From Prevotella nigrescens (GTDB taxonomy: Bacteria; Bacteroidota; Bacteroidia; Bacteroidales; Bacteroidaceae), in contig NZ_CP133465.1 of assembly GCF_031191185.1 (NCBI RefSeq), positions 2,501 to 66,500 of the forward strand: 64,000 bases of DNA, read 5' to 3'. The notes under the pieces were generated by a model, which was not told the origin of the DNA, searched no databases, and saw only the letters and a program-made list of their open reading frames with translations. Each line of letters begins with the position of its first letter. Within the stretch, counting starts at the first letter, position 1. A program made the translations under genes and the position numbers. Below, piece by piece: positions 48,295 to 57,523 of this stretch.

Positions 48295-48405
48295 AAATAC
48301 ACTTTTTCAATGTTTCTGTTGTGGCAAAAATACACTTTTCTTTTGAAATAAGCAAGCATAAATACACTTTTCCTGTAAAATTAGAGCTTTGAAAATACAC
48401 TTTTC
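48295..48405. promoter_or_regulatory. Four-copy operator array over the AAA ATPase promoter
   Basis: AAATACACTTTTC occurs at 48295 (with one extra T), 48328, 48360 and 48393, spaced 33, 32 and 33 bp, that is three helical turns, so all copies face the same side of the DNA. The first copy touches the start codon. The second contains the presumed minus-strand -7 box TATTTTTG (48325-48332), with CTTG (48353-48356) as a -33 box 20 bp away. Autoregulation by a multimeric DNA-binding protein is the simplest reading (inference). Confidence 0.7.
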
Positions 48406-48521
48406 TGTTGATGCTTTTGTTTCGATACTTTAAGATTAATCATTATTTCCAATAAATTTCAGTCGTGTTCACTATGGTATACTGTCAAAGAAAGATAGGG
48501 TATTATGTTGTATAAGCGCAT

Positions 48522-48553
48522 AAAAAAACTCTGTGCAAAGCCGCACAGAGTTT
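48522..48553 (-). terminator. Terminator of aspA
   Basis: AAACTCTGTGC (48526-48536) and GCACAGAGTTT (48543-48553) form an 11-bp stem with a 6-nt loop; T runs follow on both strands, so it also works toward the AAA gene side. The rest of 48406-48521 has no feature. Confidence 0.88.
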
Positions 48554-48584
48554 TTAAAGCTTTATGTATGATAAGAGTTTAACC

Positions 48585-50009
48585 TTATTTTACTTTCTTT
48601 TCTGAATCGAGCATGTGCTCTGGAGAAAGTATCTTGTCGAGTTGTTCCTTTGTGAGGACACCCTCTTCAAGTACAATGTTGTAAACAGAACCGCCTGTTT
48701 CGAGTGCTTTCTTGGCAATCTTCGTGCTGTTCTTGTAGCCAATATATGGGTTAAGTGCAGTTACAATACCGATAGAGTGTTTTACCATCTCTGCGTTGTG
48801 CTCGCGGTTTACAGTGATGCCGTCGATGCACTTCTCGCGGAGAGTGTCGAAAGCCTCGCCCAACCACGTAATGTCTTCTACCAAGCACTGCATGATGATA
48901 GGCTCCATAACGTTCAACTGCAACTGTCCAGCTTCTGCTGCGAGTGTTACGGTTGTATCGTTGCCAATCACCTTGAAACAGGTTTGATTGGTAACTTCAG
49001 GGATAACAGGGTTCACTTTACCTGGCATGATGCTTGAACCCGGTGCCATTGGAGGAAGATTAATCTCGTGGAGACCGCAACGTGGACCAGAAGCCATGAG
49101 ACGAAGGTCGTTGCAAATCTTAGAGAGCTTGATAGCCAAACGCTTCATTGCGCCGCTATAATTCACGAGGTCGGTTGTATCAGGAGTTGCTGCAACGAGG
49201 TCTTCGCTTGCTCTGAACTTCAAACCAGTAAGCTCACTTAGTTTCTTTGCACATACTTCAGGGAAGCCTGGTGCTGCGTTCAAGCCAGTACCGATTGCAG
49301 TACCGCCCATATTGATTTCGAGGAACATTTCTGCACTCTTGTTCAAGTTGGCGATTTCAGCTTCGAGCAGGTTGGCGAATGCGTTGAACTCCTGACCGCT
49401 TGTCATAGGAACAGCGTCTTGGAGCTGTGTACGACCCATCTTGATGTCCTTCTTGAACTCTTCTGCCTTCTTGCGGAAAGAAGCAACAAGGTTTGCCAAT
49501 TTCTCCACCAATGTCTTGTTCATACGGATTAGAGCCAAGTGGATAGCCGATGGATATGCATCGTTTGTAGACTGACCGCAGTTGGCGTGGTCGTTAGGAG
49601 CGCAGTATTTGTGCTCGCCTTTCTGATGACCGAGTATTTCGCAAGCACGGTTAGCAATAACTTCATTGGCGTTCATATTCACCGATGTACCTGCACCGCC
49701 CTGTACCATATCGGTAACAAAGTCTTCGTGGAACTTACCGTCGATGATTTCGCGGCAAGCCTGTGCCATAGCATCGCAGATTTCGTCGTTGATTTCGCCC
49801 AACTCGCGGTTTGTTTCAACAGCAGCCAACTTAACGTAAGCCATTGCGATAACGTAGTCTGGGTAGTCGCACATTCTCTTTCCAGAGATATGGTAGTTGT
49901 TCACTGCACGCTGTGTCTGCACACCGTAGTATGCGTTAGCTGGTACTTGAAGCTCGCCCAAGAGGTCGCTTTCAATACGGAATTCTTTGTTGTTTGTCTC
50001 GTTTGCCAT
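48585..50009 (-). CDS. aspA: Aspartate ammonia-lyase
   Basis: A 474-residue member of the fumarase/aspartase superfamily that converts aspartate to fumarate and ammonia in the cytoplasm. Superfamily motifs: GAGTSVNMNANEVIANRA, the GRTQLQDAVP loop, and the signature GSSIMPGKVNP. The residues after it (VIPEVTNQTCFKVIG) are those of aspartases rather than fumarases. In saccharolytic Bacteroidota the product feeds fumarate respiration to succinate. It is a single gene with its own promoter and terminator. Confidence 0.95.
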   Translation of the reverse strand: MANETNNKEFRIESDLLGELQVPANAYYGVQTQRAVNNYHISGKRMCDYPDYVIAMAYVKLAAVETNRELGEINDEICDAMAQACREIIDGKFHEDFVTDMVQGGAGTSVNMNANEVIANRACEILGHQKGEHKYCAPNDHANCGQSTNDAYPSAIHLALIRMNKTLVEKLANLVASFRKKAEEFKKDIKMGRTQLQDAVPMTSGQEFNAFANLLEAEIANLNKSAEMFLEINMGGTAIGTGLNAAPGFPEVCAKKLSELTGLKFRASEDLVAATPDTTDLVNYSGAMKRLAIKLSKICNDLRLMASGPRCGLHEINLPPMAPGSSIMPGKVNPVIPEVTNQTCFKVIGNDTTVTLAAEAGQLQLNVMEPIIMQCLVEDITWLGEAFDTLREKCIDGITVNREHNAEMVKHSIGIVTALNPYIGYKNSTKIAKKALETGGSVYNIVLEEGVLTKEQLDKILSPEHMLDSEKKVK

Positions 50010-50155
50010 ATTGTATGCAAATTTTATTAATTAGATATTGTGTTTAAGTTCGTTTTTATTGAATGTCTTTAATTGTTTTGCGAGTATCTCAGGCAGGATT
50101 TATAGCCGATAAGATGTTGTTTACAGTCTATCCAACCTATCTCCGCTTAGCAATG

Positions 50156-50188
50156 CAAATATAGCAAATTATTAGTTGGTTGGGGAAA
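50156..50188 (-). promoter_or_regulatory. Promoter of aspA
   Basis: Minus-strand TTTC (50185-50188), a 21-bp spacer and TATATTTG (50156-50163), close to the Bacteroidota consensus. The leader would be about 140 nt. The gap 50190-50460 is AT-rich without further features. Confidence 0.5.
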
Positions 50189-50465
50189 GTTTATAATGAA
50201 ACATTTTAAAGTTAGCAATATTTAACGAATGTTTCCAACAACCGATAAACGACAGAATGCGTATTTTTTGAAAGTCCTCTGCGATTATCTGCTCTGTTTT
50301 ATATGCAAAGTATAACTTAAGTGATATGTGAATGTATTTTTATATTAACTTAATGTCATTACTTTTTATTGTCAAAAAGCAAACTGCCCCTATGAGTAGT
50401 CTTTCTAAAAGATGTTTTTCGAGTTCGTATAAGTGGGTCATTTTATATTAAGCACTTTGTATGTT

Positions 50466-50520
50466 TATACCCCACTCGTAGGGTATAAGTGCATACCACT
50501 CCACTCGTGGGGTGTAAATG
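50466..50520. repeat. Two-copy direct repeat with small palindromes
   Basis: ATACCCCACTCGTAGGGTAT and ATACCACTCCACTCGTGGGG (each followed by TAAGTG or TGTAAATGG) are two degenerate copies. Both centre on CCACTCGTnGGG, which can fold on itself. ACTCGTGGGG also occurs in the tandem array at 56818, so the two sites, which bracket the giant gene, may belong to one family. Confidence 0.55.
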
Positions 50521-50577
50521 GTCTGTAATTTTCATCAATAATATTTTAATTCCTTAGTTCGTTTCATCTTTTATTAC

Positions 50578-50585
50578 TAACTTTG
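50578..50585 (+). promoter_or_regulatory. -7 box of the riboswitch-controlled gene
   Basis: TAACTTTG, with TTAG as an imperfect -33 box 20 bp upstream (50554-50557). It would start transcription around 50592, at the beginning of the riboswitch. Confidence 0.55.
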
Positions 50586-50755
50586 CATTGCAATTAGGTT
50601 CGTATTAGCGATTAATAGGGAATCAGGTGAAAGACCTGAACAGTCCAGCTGCTGTAAGTCGTCATTGTAGACACAAACAGATACCACTGAGTAAATAAAA
50701 GCTTGGGAAGGTGTTTGTGATCAGACGATAAGTCAGAAGACCTGCCATTGCAATG
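50586..50755 (+). ncRNA. Cobalamin (vitamin B12) riboswitch
   Basis: The class signature is clear: GGGAATCAGGTGAAAGACCT with GAACAGTCC, GCTGCTGTAAG, then ACCACTGA, GGGAAGGTG and the terminal AAGTCAGAAGACCTGCC. The outer stem is a perfect 9 bp: CATTGCAAT (50586-50594) and ATTGCAATG (50747-50755). Cobalamin binding to such leaders normally switches the downstream gene off, mostly by blocking translation in Bacteroidota. The downstream leader (50756-50959) has an 8-bp inverted repeat, TGTACACG (50836) and CGTGTACA (50878), that could be the expression platform. The downstream gene is a single large surface-protein gene, not a classical B12 transporter. Confidence 0.93.
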
Positions 50756-50959
50756 CTTCCATGAGCCCTCTGTGGGTTGGGGCGAGAAGTAGAAAGTAAG
50801 AACATTGTTATAACACACTATGGGTTTAGGCTCAATGTACACGCTATGGCGTTTACAGAGAGGTTGAAGTGTGTGTCCGTGTACAATGACATGATGTACT
50901 GAACAAGAGTAACTATAAACAGGAGAGAAAATCTTTTTTTTATTTAATATATAGTATTT

Positions 50960-53900
50960 ATGAACACAAAACTACTATTGGTGTCGTTAGCTATGGCACT
51001 GTCGGCAGTATCTATGCCTGTAATGGCACAAAGTACGCCTACAGAAGTCAGGATTTCAAATACCAAACAAACGATTACTGTTGGCGACAATAGTATTAAT
51101 TTCTATGACGAAGGTGGACCCACTGGGCAAACTACTCCTCGGTCAGGCGAAGTAAAACGCGTCAGCGAAATTACTTTTGTACCAGCGAACCCAGCAAAGA
51201 AGGTGATGGTGAACTTCACCAAGATGGACATCTTCAAGTCTACTTTAGGCGAAACAAACAGCCAGTTCGTAAAGGTTTACAGCGGAAAAGAAGCAAAGCC
51301 TGCAAACTTGCTGAAGACTTTCACGCAGAAGGAGACCGGTATCGTAAGATCTACGGCTGACGATGGTGCACTTACAATCGTCTTTGAGAACGATTATGCG
51401 ATGAAAAAAGACGGTTGGGAAGCTACCGTGTCTCAGTTTACACCGCAGCAAATGAAAGTAAACAGCTTCGATGTGAAGCAGCTTACTGACGGAACGGTAT
51501 GTGCAGGCGATAAGGGACAGCAAATTCTTTGTTTCAACATCAAAGCAACCGAGACACTGAATCCACTTACAACCACAAGTTTCAAGTTTAAAACAAATGG
51601 TACGCAGACACAGATAGCCCATGCTACACTTTATGCAACAAAGGCATCTGATGCGTTCTCGTCTGCCAAGAAGATAGGCGAAGCAGATGTAAACGGCGAT
51701 GAATTTGAGATAACCACACAAGCCTTTACGCTCTTTGAGGGTGATAACTGGTTCTGGCTGACTTACGACATCAACGAGATGGCGGAAGAAGGACAAAAGG
51801 TTGATGCCGCACTTGTAAGTGCAACCCTTAGCGATGGCATACATACAGTTGCAAACGGTAACCCTGCTGGCGACAGAACTGTTAAGAACATTGTAGAGTT
51901 TGTAAAAGGCAACAATACGAGGAAAGTAAACAACAAACTTACTTTCAAGACAAAAAATGCAAACTCTGATACCACTCGATACGAAACTTCTACAGAAGAA
52001 CGTACCATGACTTTCTTGCCTGTCCATACTGGAAAGAAGATTCAGATAGACTTCTCACGTTTCGACATTATGTATTCAAGCAGCAAATACTACGGTGTTC
52101 GGGCTGAATTTGCTGTTTATAGTGGCACCGACAAGCATGGTAAATTGCTTTGGAAACTTGACAGCCACGATGCAGCATCGGTCGGTCCTAAGAAGATTTT
52201 GCGCTCAACGGCTGCCGATGGTGCACTGACTGTAGTCTTTAATCCTAAGACTGATGCTTCTTCATACACTGGCGATGGCTTCGAGGCAGAAGTTGCAGAA
52301 TACGAAAGCAAACCGCTTGCTTTCAAGGAGGCTGTTGTAAACCAACTCTCTACCGATGTTGCTGCGGCTGGTGCTAAGGGCTTAGACATCATCAGCTTTA
52401 ATGTTAAGGCAGAAGGCGACCAAGGCGAACTTAAGCTCCATGGTATAACACTCGACCTTAAAGGTGCAAAGAAAGCTGTAAACAAGGTTACAGTGTTGAG
52501 CACAGGCGATAAAGAAGAGGCAACGAGTACTGCCAAGACAGTTGCAGCTGTAACCGATTTAGGAGCAAACAATTCACTCGACATTCTGTTTACCGAACCG
52601 CTCGCACTCGTAGAAGGCAACAACTGGCTATGCGTTCGATACGATGTAAAGGACGATGCCGAGGCAGATACCAAACTCGATGCAGCACTCACTGCACTTA
52701 ATTTCGGCGCAACGACACAGAACATTACAAATGGAGACCCCGATGGCGAGCGTGTGGTAAAGAACATCGTAGTATTCCAGAAAGGTCAGAACCCGACAAA
52801 GGTGATTGCTGATGGCAAGTCAGTAATGTTCTACGACGATGGTGGGGCGAACGGAAAGGAAACTAAGAACTTCGACGGAACAATTACCTTTGCTCCAGCA
52901 AGTCCTGGTTATGGAATCAAGCTCGTGGCAAAGCAATGGGACGTAGCTGGCAGAAACAAGATGTATATATATTATGGTGGTGAAACAAAGGAGAAAGAAG
53001 ACTTGGTATTTGGCAGAAATCCGAAACTTGAAGAGGTTATTACCAAATCTCCGGACGGTAAGCTCACTATTCGCTACACAACCAACTACTCAAGCGATGG
53101 CTTTGCTATAGAAGTAAGCAGTGTTAAGTTGTCAAAGCTCGCAGTGGCATCTGTGAAGAGCGAAAGCGTTGTTGCTGAAAAGAGTCTGAAAGGTTCTACC
53201 GACATCGCAATGATGCGTGTAGACGTAGAAACTACTGGCGACTATGGAACAGTAGATATCAAGAAATTCGCTATAACGGCAACCGATGGCTCTATTGTTA
53301 AGAACGTAAAGGTGTATGCAACAGGTTTGGAGAAGGATTTCGCTCCCATCAATCTCTTCGGACAAACAACAACAAGTCCATACGAGGTAAAGGGTACATA
53401 TATAATGAACGACCGTGGCATTTATCATTTCTGGATTGCTTACGACCTTGCGATGACTGCCAGCGCTGGCGACAAGGCTTCTGCTGCTCTCGCTTCAATC
53501 ACAACTAATGTCAAAACCGAAACTCCTGCAACCGCAGTTACAGCTACTACAACCATTCAGAAGGGTATAAGCGGAACGCTCGAAGTAGGTTTAGATAAGG
53601 AATACAAGACTATTCAGAAGGCTATCGATGCTTTGAAAGATGGCATCGATGGTCCTGTAACCATCAGCATTCAGCCAGGCGACTACAAGGAGAATGTGTT
53701 TGTCCCTGCAATAGCTGGTATGTCGGCAAACAACACATTGCTCATCACCTCGTCTACAGGCAAGTCTTCTGATGTTAAGATACACAACAATCAGTTTGAT
53801 GCAGGTGGCTATTCTGAAGATAAGATGGCAAAAGAACATGGCGTGTTTACTTTCGATGGTGCAACCTACACCACACTTCGTGGCGTTGAAGTTACCATAG

Positions 53901-56638
53901 ATGAAAGCGTGAAATATCCTTCGGTTGTTCACGTTCGTAACCAAAGCCGCCACGTAACTGTTGAAGATTGCTACATTCACGCCAAAATGACCACCGACTA
54001 TCAAAGCAAGATTACTCTTGTTAATATGTATGCACGTAGCGAAGCCAACAAGAACAACGACTACTTTACGTTGAAAGGTTCTATACTTGAAGGCGGACAG
54101 CAAGGCATCAGATTAGGTGGTACCGGCACTGTGGTATTGCCAAAAGAAGTTGGAGGTAAGGTGCTGAACAACACCTTCAAGAACAATGGCAACTTCGCTA
54201 TTTATGTCAGCAACGAAGACGATGCCGAAATCATTGGCAACACCATAATCAATACAGAAAGCGACAAGAAAGAATTTAAAGCCATTGATATAACTTCGAA
54301 AGGAGAGGTTAAGATAGAGCAGAACAAGATAAACTTGAAGACGAAGAGCTATTCGGGTGCTATCTATATCCGTTCCATCATTGCCGACGCTGCTGCGCCT
54401 GCAACTGTTGTAAACAACTCTATTATAAACGAGACGAACGACAACTACTCTTATGGTATTGTGTTCGATAAGAGAGATGAGTCTGCAAACATTAACTTTG
54501 CACACAACACAGTTGTGCTCCGCGGTACGGCCGCAGAGGCTGATCTGCTGAAACTACCATCTGATGCAAACAACATTGTGGTTACTCAGAACATTCTTCA
54601 GAACGAAGCTGGCGGTTACGTCTATTCTATTGTAGGCAATAAAACGCCCGATGCTATTAAGTTCTTAAGGAACAACCTCTATACAACAGGCGAGACATTT
54701 GCTACATGCGGTAAAAGCAAATATGCCAGCTTCAACGATTGGAAGGCTGCTTCCAAAGAGACAGACAGCTACAACGAGAAGGTAGAGTTCTTAGACACTG
54801 AAGTGTTGGAGCCAAAAGAAGTTGGACATTTGGTAAACACTGTATTGCTCGACTATGCCAAAACAGACATCAACAACAAGCAACGCAACGCCAACCACCC
54901 AACAATGGGTGCTTACGAGTTCTCTGAAGAAGTTGTAATTCCTAAGTCAGTAGATGGTTATCCTGCAGTTGTGAACATTACCGACAACTCTGCTGACGTG
55001 AAGATTAAGACAGACGGAAATGGCAAGGCTTACATTCTTGTAAAGAAACAGACCGAGGCTGCTCCTACTGTAGACGATGTCAAGAGCAATGGCACGGCAA
55101 TCTCTGTCAGCAAGGATACCGAGGTTGTGCATACGCTCAGCAACTTAACGAAGGACGAAACCTACGTGGTATACATTGTTTACGAAGGTACACGTGGTGG
55201 CGACAGCAAGGTTGAGACTACTAAACCATTCAAGGTTACAAAGCCTGCACCTATCCCCGAACCAGTAGTTACTGCCGAAAACATAACGGTAAAAGCAGGA
55301 CAGCCAGCCAACCTCAAGGCTACTGTAACCAATGGAACAGAGCCTTACACCATAACATGGTACAACGGCAAGCACCAGAAGGTTGAAACCAACGTTGTTC
55401 CCACCGAGTGCGACCAATACACCGTAGAGGTTGTAGACAAGAATGGCAAGACCGCTAAGGCTGTCTGCGATGTTATTGTAAAGGGCAATGCTGTTACTGC
55501 CACGCTCGAAAACCTTTACTTGGACAGCGAAAGCTATTGGAACGGCAGCAAAGGTAATGGCTACTTCCTCAGTGGTTCGTATAAATTCCATAACACGGCA
55601 TATCCAGACTACAATACCTACATGGATTGTACGTATTCTAACCAGACAGCCACAACTTACAGCGGACTACAAGACCAATGGCGCAACATTGTTGGCAAGG
55701 GCTACGACAACTCTGAAAACTATGGCATTGACTTTCCGCAACAAGGTACAATCGATGTGCTGAACAAGGATAATGGCGACATCATTCGTGGCTTCTACGT
55801 TACGAACACCGCATGGGCATACGATGCCATTAAGAACGGCGACGGCATGTCTACAGTTGCTGGCGGTTTCCAAAAGGGCGATTACTTCAGACTTATCGTG
55901 AAAGGCAAGAAAGCCGATGGTACCGAAAGTCAGGTAACATACTACTTAGCCGACTATCGTGCAGAGAAAGAAGCCGACCGCTACATTGTGAATACGTGGC
56001 AATGGGTAGACCTTAGCTCGCTGGGCGAAGTGAAATCGGTATCGTTCAAGATGGAAGGAACAAAGAAGAATAAGTATGGGCTTACCACACCTGCTTACTT
56101 CGCTTTCGACAACTTCAATGGTACACGCAACGAAAAGGCTGGTGCAGCCATTACGGCACAAAGCCAACCTGTAGACATTTCGGCTAACTTTACACCCGAT
56201 GGCAGTAATGCTACCATTAAGTATGCTGTTGTAGAGCTTGTGCCAAGCAGCACAAAAGCCCAAGTTACAGTAGACGAAGCAACGGGCAAGCTCACCATTA
56301 AGGGCGATACCAACGAAGAATTTACAATCATTGTAAGCATGACACAGGCTGGTAAGACACAGTACGTGCGCATTCCTGTAACCTACGTTACTGGTATCAG
56401 CACACTTGCCGAAGGCGATAATAATGCAACCGTTAGTGTTCAGAATGGCGAAATAGTTGTGAACAGTGCAGCCGACAACTACAGTGTAGAGGTTTACTCT
56501 ACTTCCGGTATGTTGATAAGCAAGGCAGAAGGCATAGCAGGCAACGCCGTTCGTATGCCAAATACCAGCAAGGGCTTATATGTAGTTAAGGTTGTTATGG
56601 GCAATCAGAAGATTACAAAGAGTGTTCTTGTGAAGTAA
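50960..56638 (+). CDS. Giant secreted multidomain protein with DUF4465 and a type IX sorting tail, under B12 riboswitch control
   Basis: A 1892-residue exported protein. Order by eye: signal peptide (1-24, ending PVMAQ); three copies of a two-part module at about 25-315, 320-612 and 615-868, each a CUB-like beta domain (SINFYDEGG, LTIVFENDY) plus a second beta domain; a parallel beta-helix at about 870-1320 (EYKTIQKAIDALKDG, then IGNTIINTE-type turns); a fibronectin-III-like domain (1327-1427); an Ig-like domain (1433-1512); DUF4465 (about 1515-1725: GFYVTNTAWAYDAIKNGDG, VTYYLADYRAEKE, YFAFDNFNG); a beta domain; and a C-terminal sorting domain (about 1818-1892: VEVYSTSGMLISKAEG, GLYVVKVV). 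From memory, DUF4465 proteins in Bacteroidota B12 loci include cobamide binders. With the riboswitch, this suggests a surface cobalamin-capture protein (inference). Confidence 0.9.
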   Translation: MNTKLLLVSLAMALSAVSMPVMAQSTPTEVRISNTKQTITVGDNSINFYDEGGPTGQTTPRSGEVKRVSEITFVPANPAKKVMVNFTKMDIFKSTLGETNSQFVKVYSGKEAKPANLLKTFTQKETGIVRSTADDGALTIVFENDYAMKKDGWEATVSQFTPQQMKVNSFDVKQLTDGTVCAGDKGQQILCFNIKATETLNPLTTTSFKFKTNGTQTQIAHATLYATKASDAFSSAKKIGEADVNGDEFEITTQAFTLFEGDNWFWLTYDINEMAEEGQKVDAALVSATLSDGIHTVANGNPAGDRTVKNIVEFVKGNNTRKVNNKLTFKTKNANSDTTRYETSTEERTMTFLPVHTGKKIQIDFSRFDIMYSSSKYYGVRAEFAVYSGTDKHGKLLWKLDSHDAASVGPKKILRSTAADGALTVVFNPKTDASSYTGDGFEAEVAEYESKPLAFKEAVVNQLSTDVAAAGAKGLDIISFNVKAEGDQGELKLHGITLDLKGAKKAVNKVTVLSTGDKEEATSTAKTVAAVTDLGANNSLDILFTEPLALVEGNNWLCVRYDVKDDAEADTKLDAALTALNFGATTQNITNGDPDGERVVKNIVVFQKGQNPTKVIADGKSVMFYDDGGANGKETKNFDGTITFAPASPGYGIKLVAKQWDVAGRNKMYIYYGGETKEKEDLVFGRNPKLEEVITKSPDGKLTIRYTTNYSSDGFAIEVSSVKLSKLAVASVKSESVVAEKSLKGSTDIAMMRVDVETTGDYGTVDIKKFAITATDGSIVKNVKVYATGLEKDFAPINLFGQTTTSPYEVKGTYIMNDRGIYHFWIAYDLAMTASAGDKASAALASITTNVKTETPATAVTATTTIQKGISGTLEVGLDKEYKTIQKAIDALKDGIDGPVTISIQPGDYKENVFVPAIAGMSANNTLLITSSTGKSSDVKIHNNQFDAGGYSEDKMAKEHGVFTFDGATYTTLRGVEVTIDESVKYPSVVHVRNQSRHVTVEDCYIHAKMTTDYQSKITLVNMYARSEANKNNDYFTLKGSILEGGQQGIRLGGTGTVVLPKEVGGKVLNNTFKNNGNFAIYVSNEDDAEIIGNTIINTESDKKEFKAIDITSKGEVKIEQNKINLKTKSYSGAIYIRSIIADAAAPATVVNNSIINETNDNYSYGIVFDKRDESANINFAHNTVVLRGTAAEADLLKLPSDANNIVVTQNILQNEAGGYVYSIVGNKTPDAIKFLRNNLYTTGETFATCGKSKYASFNDWKAASKETDSYNEKVEFLDTEVLEPKEVGHLVNTVLLDYAKTDINNKQRNANHPTMGAYEFSEEVVIPKSVDGYPAVVNITDNSADVKIKTDGNGKAYILVKKQTEAAPTVDDVKSNGTAISVSKDTEVVHTLSNLTKDETYVVYIVYEGTRGGDSKVETTKPFKVTKPAPIPEPVVTAENITVKAGQPANLKATVTNGTEPYTITWYNGKHQKVETNVVPTECDQYTVEVVDKNGKTAKAVCDVIVKGNAVTATLENLYLDSESYWNGSKGNGYFLSGSYKFHNTAYPDYNTYMDCTYSNQTATTYSGLQDQWRNIVGKGYDNSENYGIDFPQQGTIDVLNKDNGDIIRGFYVTNTAWAYDAIKNGDGMSTVAGGFQKGDYFRLIVKGKKADGTESQVTYYLADYRAEKEADRYIVNTWQWVDLSSLGEVKSVSFKMEGTKKNKYGLTTPAYFAFDNFNGTRNEKAGAAITAQSQPVDISANFTPDGSNATIKYAVVELVPSSTKAQVTVDEATGKLTIKGDTNEEFTIIVSMTQAGKTQYVRIPVTYVTGISTLAEGDNNATVSVQNGEIVVNSAADNYSVEVYSTSGMLISKAEGIAGNAVRMPNTSKGLYVVKVVMGNQKITKSVLVK

Positions 56639-56668
56639 AGCACGACACTGTTATACAAATATCTATTT

Positions 56669-56706
56669 GGGCTGGATTCCATACCAAGGGAGTCCAGCCC
56701 ATTTTG
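56669..56706 (+). terminator. Terminator of the giant protein gene
   Basis: GGGCTGGA (56669-56676) and TCCAGCCC (56693-56700) form an 8-bp stem that can extend through TTCC/GGGA, followed by ATTTTGTTG. It starts 30 nt after the stop codon. Confidence 0.82.
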
Positions 56707-56817
56707 TTGTATATACTCTCTTCTAAAGGTGTTGGGTTGTCTTCGGCAAATAGGCGAGGGCTGTACCCAACCAATAGGTGTGAAAATAATCTAATCGGTG
56801 AGTGAATATCAATAGCC

Positions 56818-56888
56818 CACGGGTGTCGAACCTGTAGGGCACGGGTGTCGGACTCGTGGGGCACGAGTGTCGGACCCGTGGGGCACGG
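56818..56888. repeat. Tandem 22-bp mini-hairpin repeat
   Basis: Three 22-bp units (from 56818, 56840 and 56862) plus a partial one: CACGGGTGTCGAACCTGTAG, CACGGGTGTCGGACTCGTGG and CACGAGTGTCGGACCCGTGG (each followed by GG). Across the unit 2/3 boundary ACTCGTG-GGG-CACGAGT is a perfect 7-bp hairpin. It lies between the giant gene and the convergent ispF; the rest of the 361-bp gap is plain. Confidence 0.8.
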
Positions 56889-56999
56889 AAGTACATTTCG
56901 TTGATTTTGACAGTTAAGGCTCTAATTTAACAGTTGTTCAGTAATAGTGCTTTAAATGGTAATTAGAGGCAGGAACAACAGACAAGGGAACGTATAAGT

Positions 57000-57476
57000 T
57001 TAGGCTTTCTCAATCAGGCAAACGGCATAGACTGCCATACCTTCTTCTCTGCCAACGAAGCCCATTCGCTCTGAAGTGGTGGCTTTGATGGATATTGCAT
57101 CTTCGTCGCAACCAATAATCTCTGCCATACAAGCTTTCATGGCAGGTATGTGTGGATTAATCTTCGGACGTTCGGCACACACCGTAGCATCTATGTTTCC
57201 TACACGATAGCCCTTTGTTGCTATCAGCTCTATGGTCTTGTGCAGTATCACCTTCGAGTCCATATCCAAGGTCTCGTCAGCCGTATCGGGAAAGTGGTAG
57301 CCAATGTCGCGCATGTTTGCTGCTCCCAACAGGGCGTCGCAAACAGCATGCAGCAACACATCGGCATCGCTATGACCCAGCAAACCAAGCGCGTGGTCTA
57401 TCTTTATACCACCCAAATAGAGTGGACGACCTTCTACAAGTTTATGGACATCGTAGCCCATTCCTACTCTTATCAT
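57000..57476 (-). CDS. ispF: 2-C-methyl-D-erythritol 2,4-cyclodiphosphate synthase
   Basis: A 158-residue trimeric zinc enzyme of the MEP isoprenoid pathway. Metal and substrate motifs are complete: VGMGYDVHKL, with the Asp and His ligands, and GLLGHSDADVLLHAVCDALL; the C-terminal TTSERMGFVGREEGM is also normal. It follows porV after 47 nt and is the last gene of the leftward block that contains porU and porV. Confidence 0.96.
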   Translation of the reverse strand: MIRVGMGYDVHKLVEGRPLYLGGIKIDHALGLLGHSDADVLLHAVCDALLGAANMRDIGYHFPDTADETLDMDSKVILHKTIELIATKGYRVGNIDATVCAERPKINPHIPAMKACMAEIIGCDEDAISIKATTSERMGFVGREEGMAVYAVCLIEKA

Positions 57477-57523
57477 ATTCAGAAACGTTTGCGAGGAAGT
57501 TTCCTTCCTCGCAGCATTAAGTG

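Noticed and set aside
48295..48405. Short CRISPR-like array (repeats at 33-bp steps)
   Set aside because: Repeats are only 13 bp, overlap the promoter and start codon of the AAA gene, and there is no leader or longer repeat; an operator array fits better.
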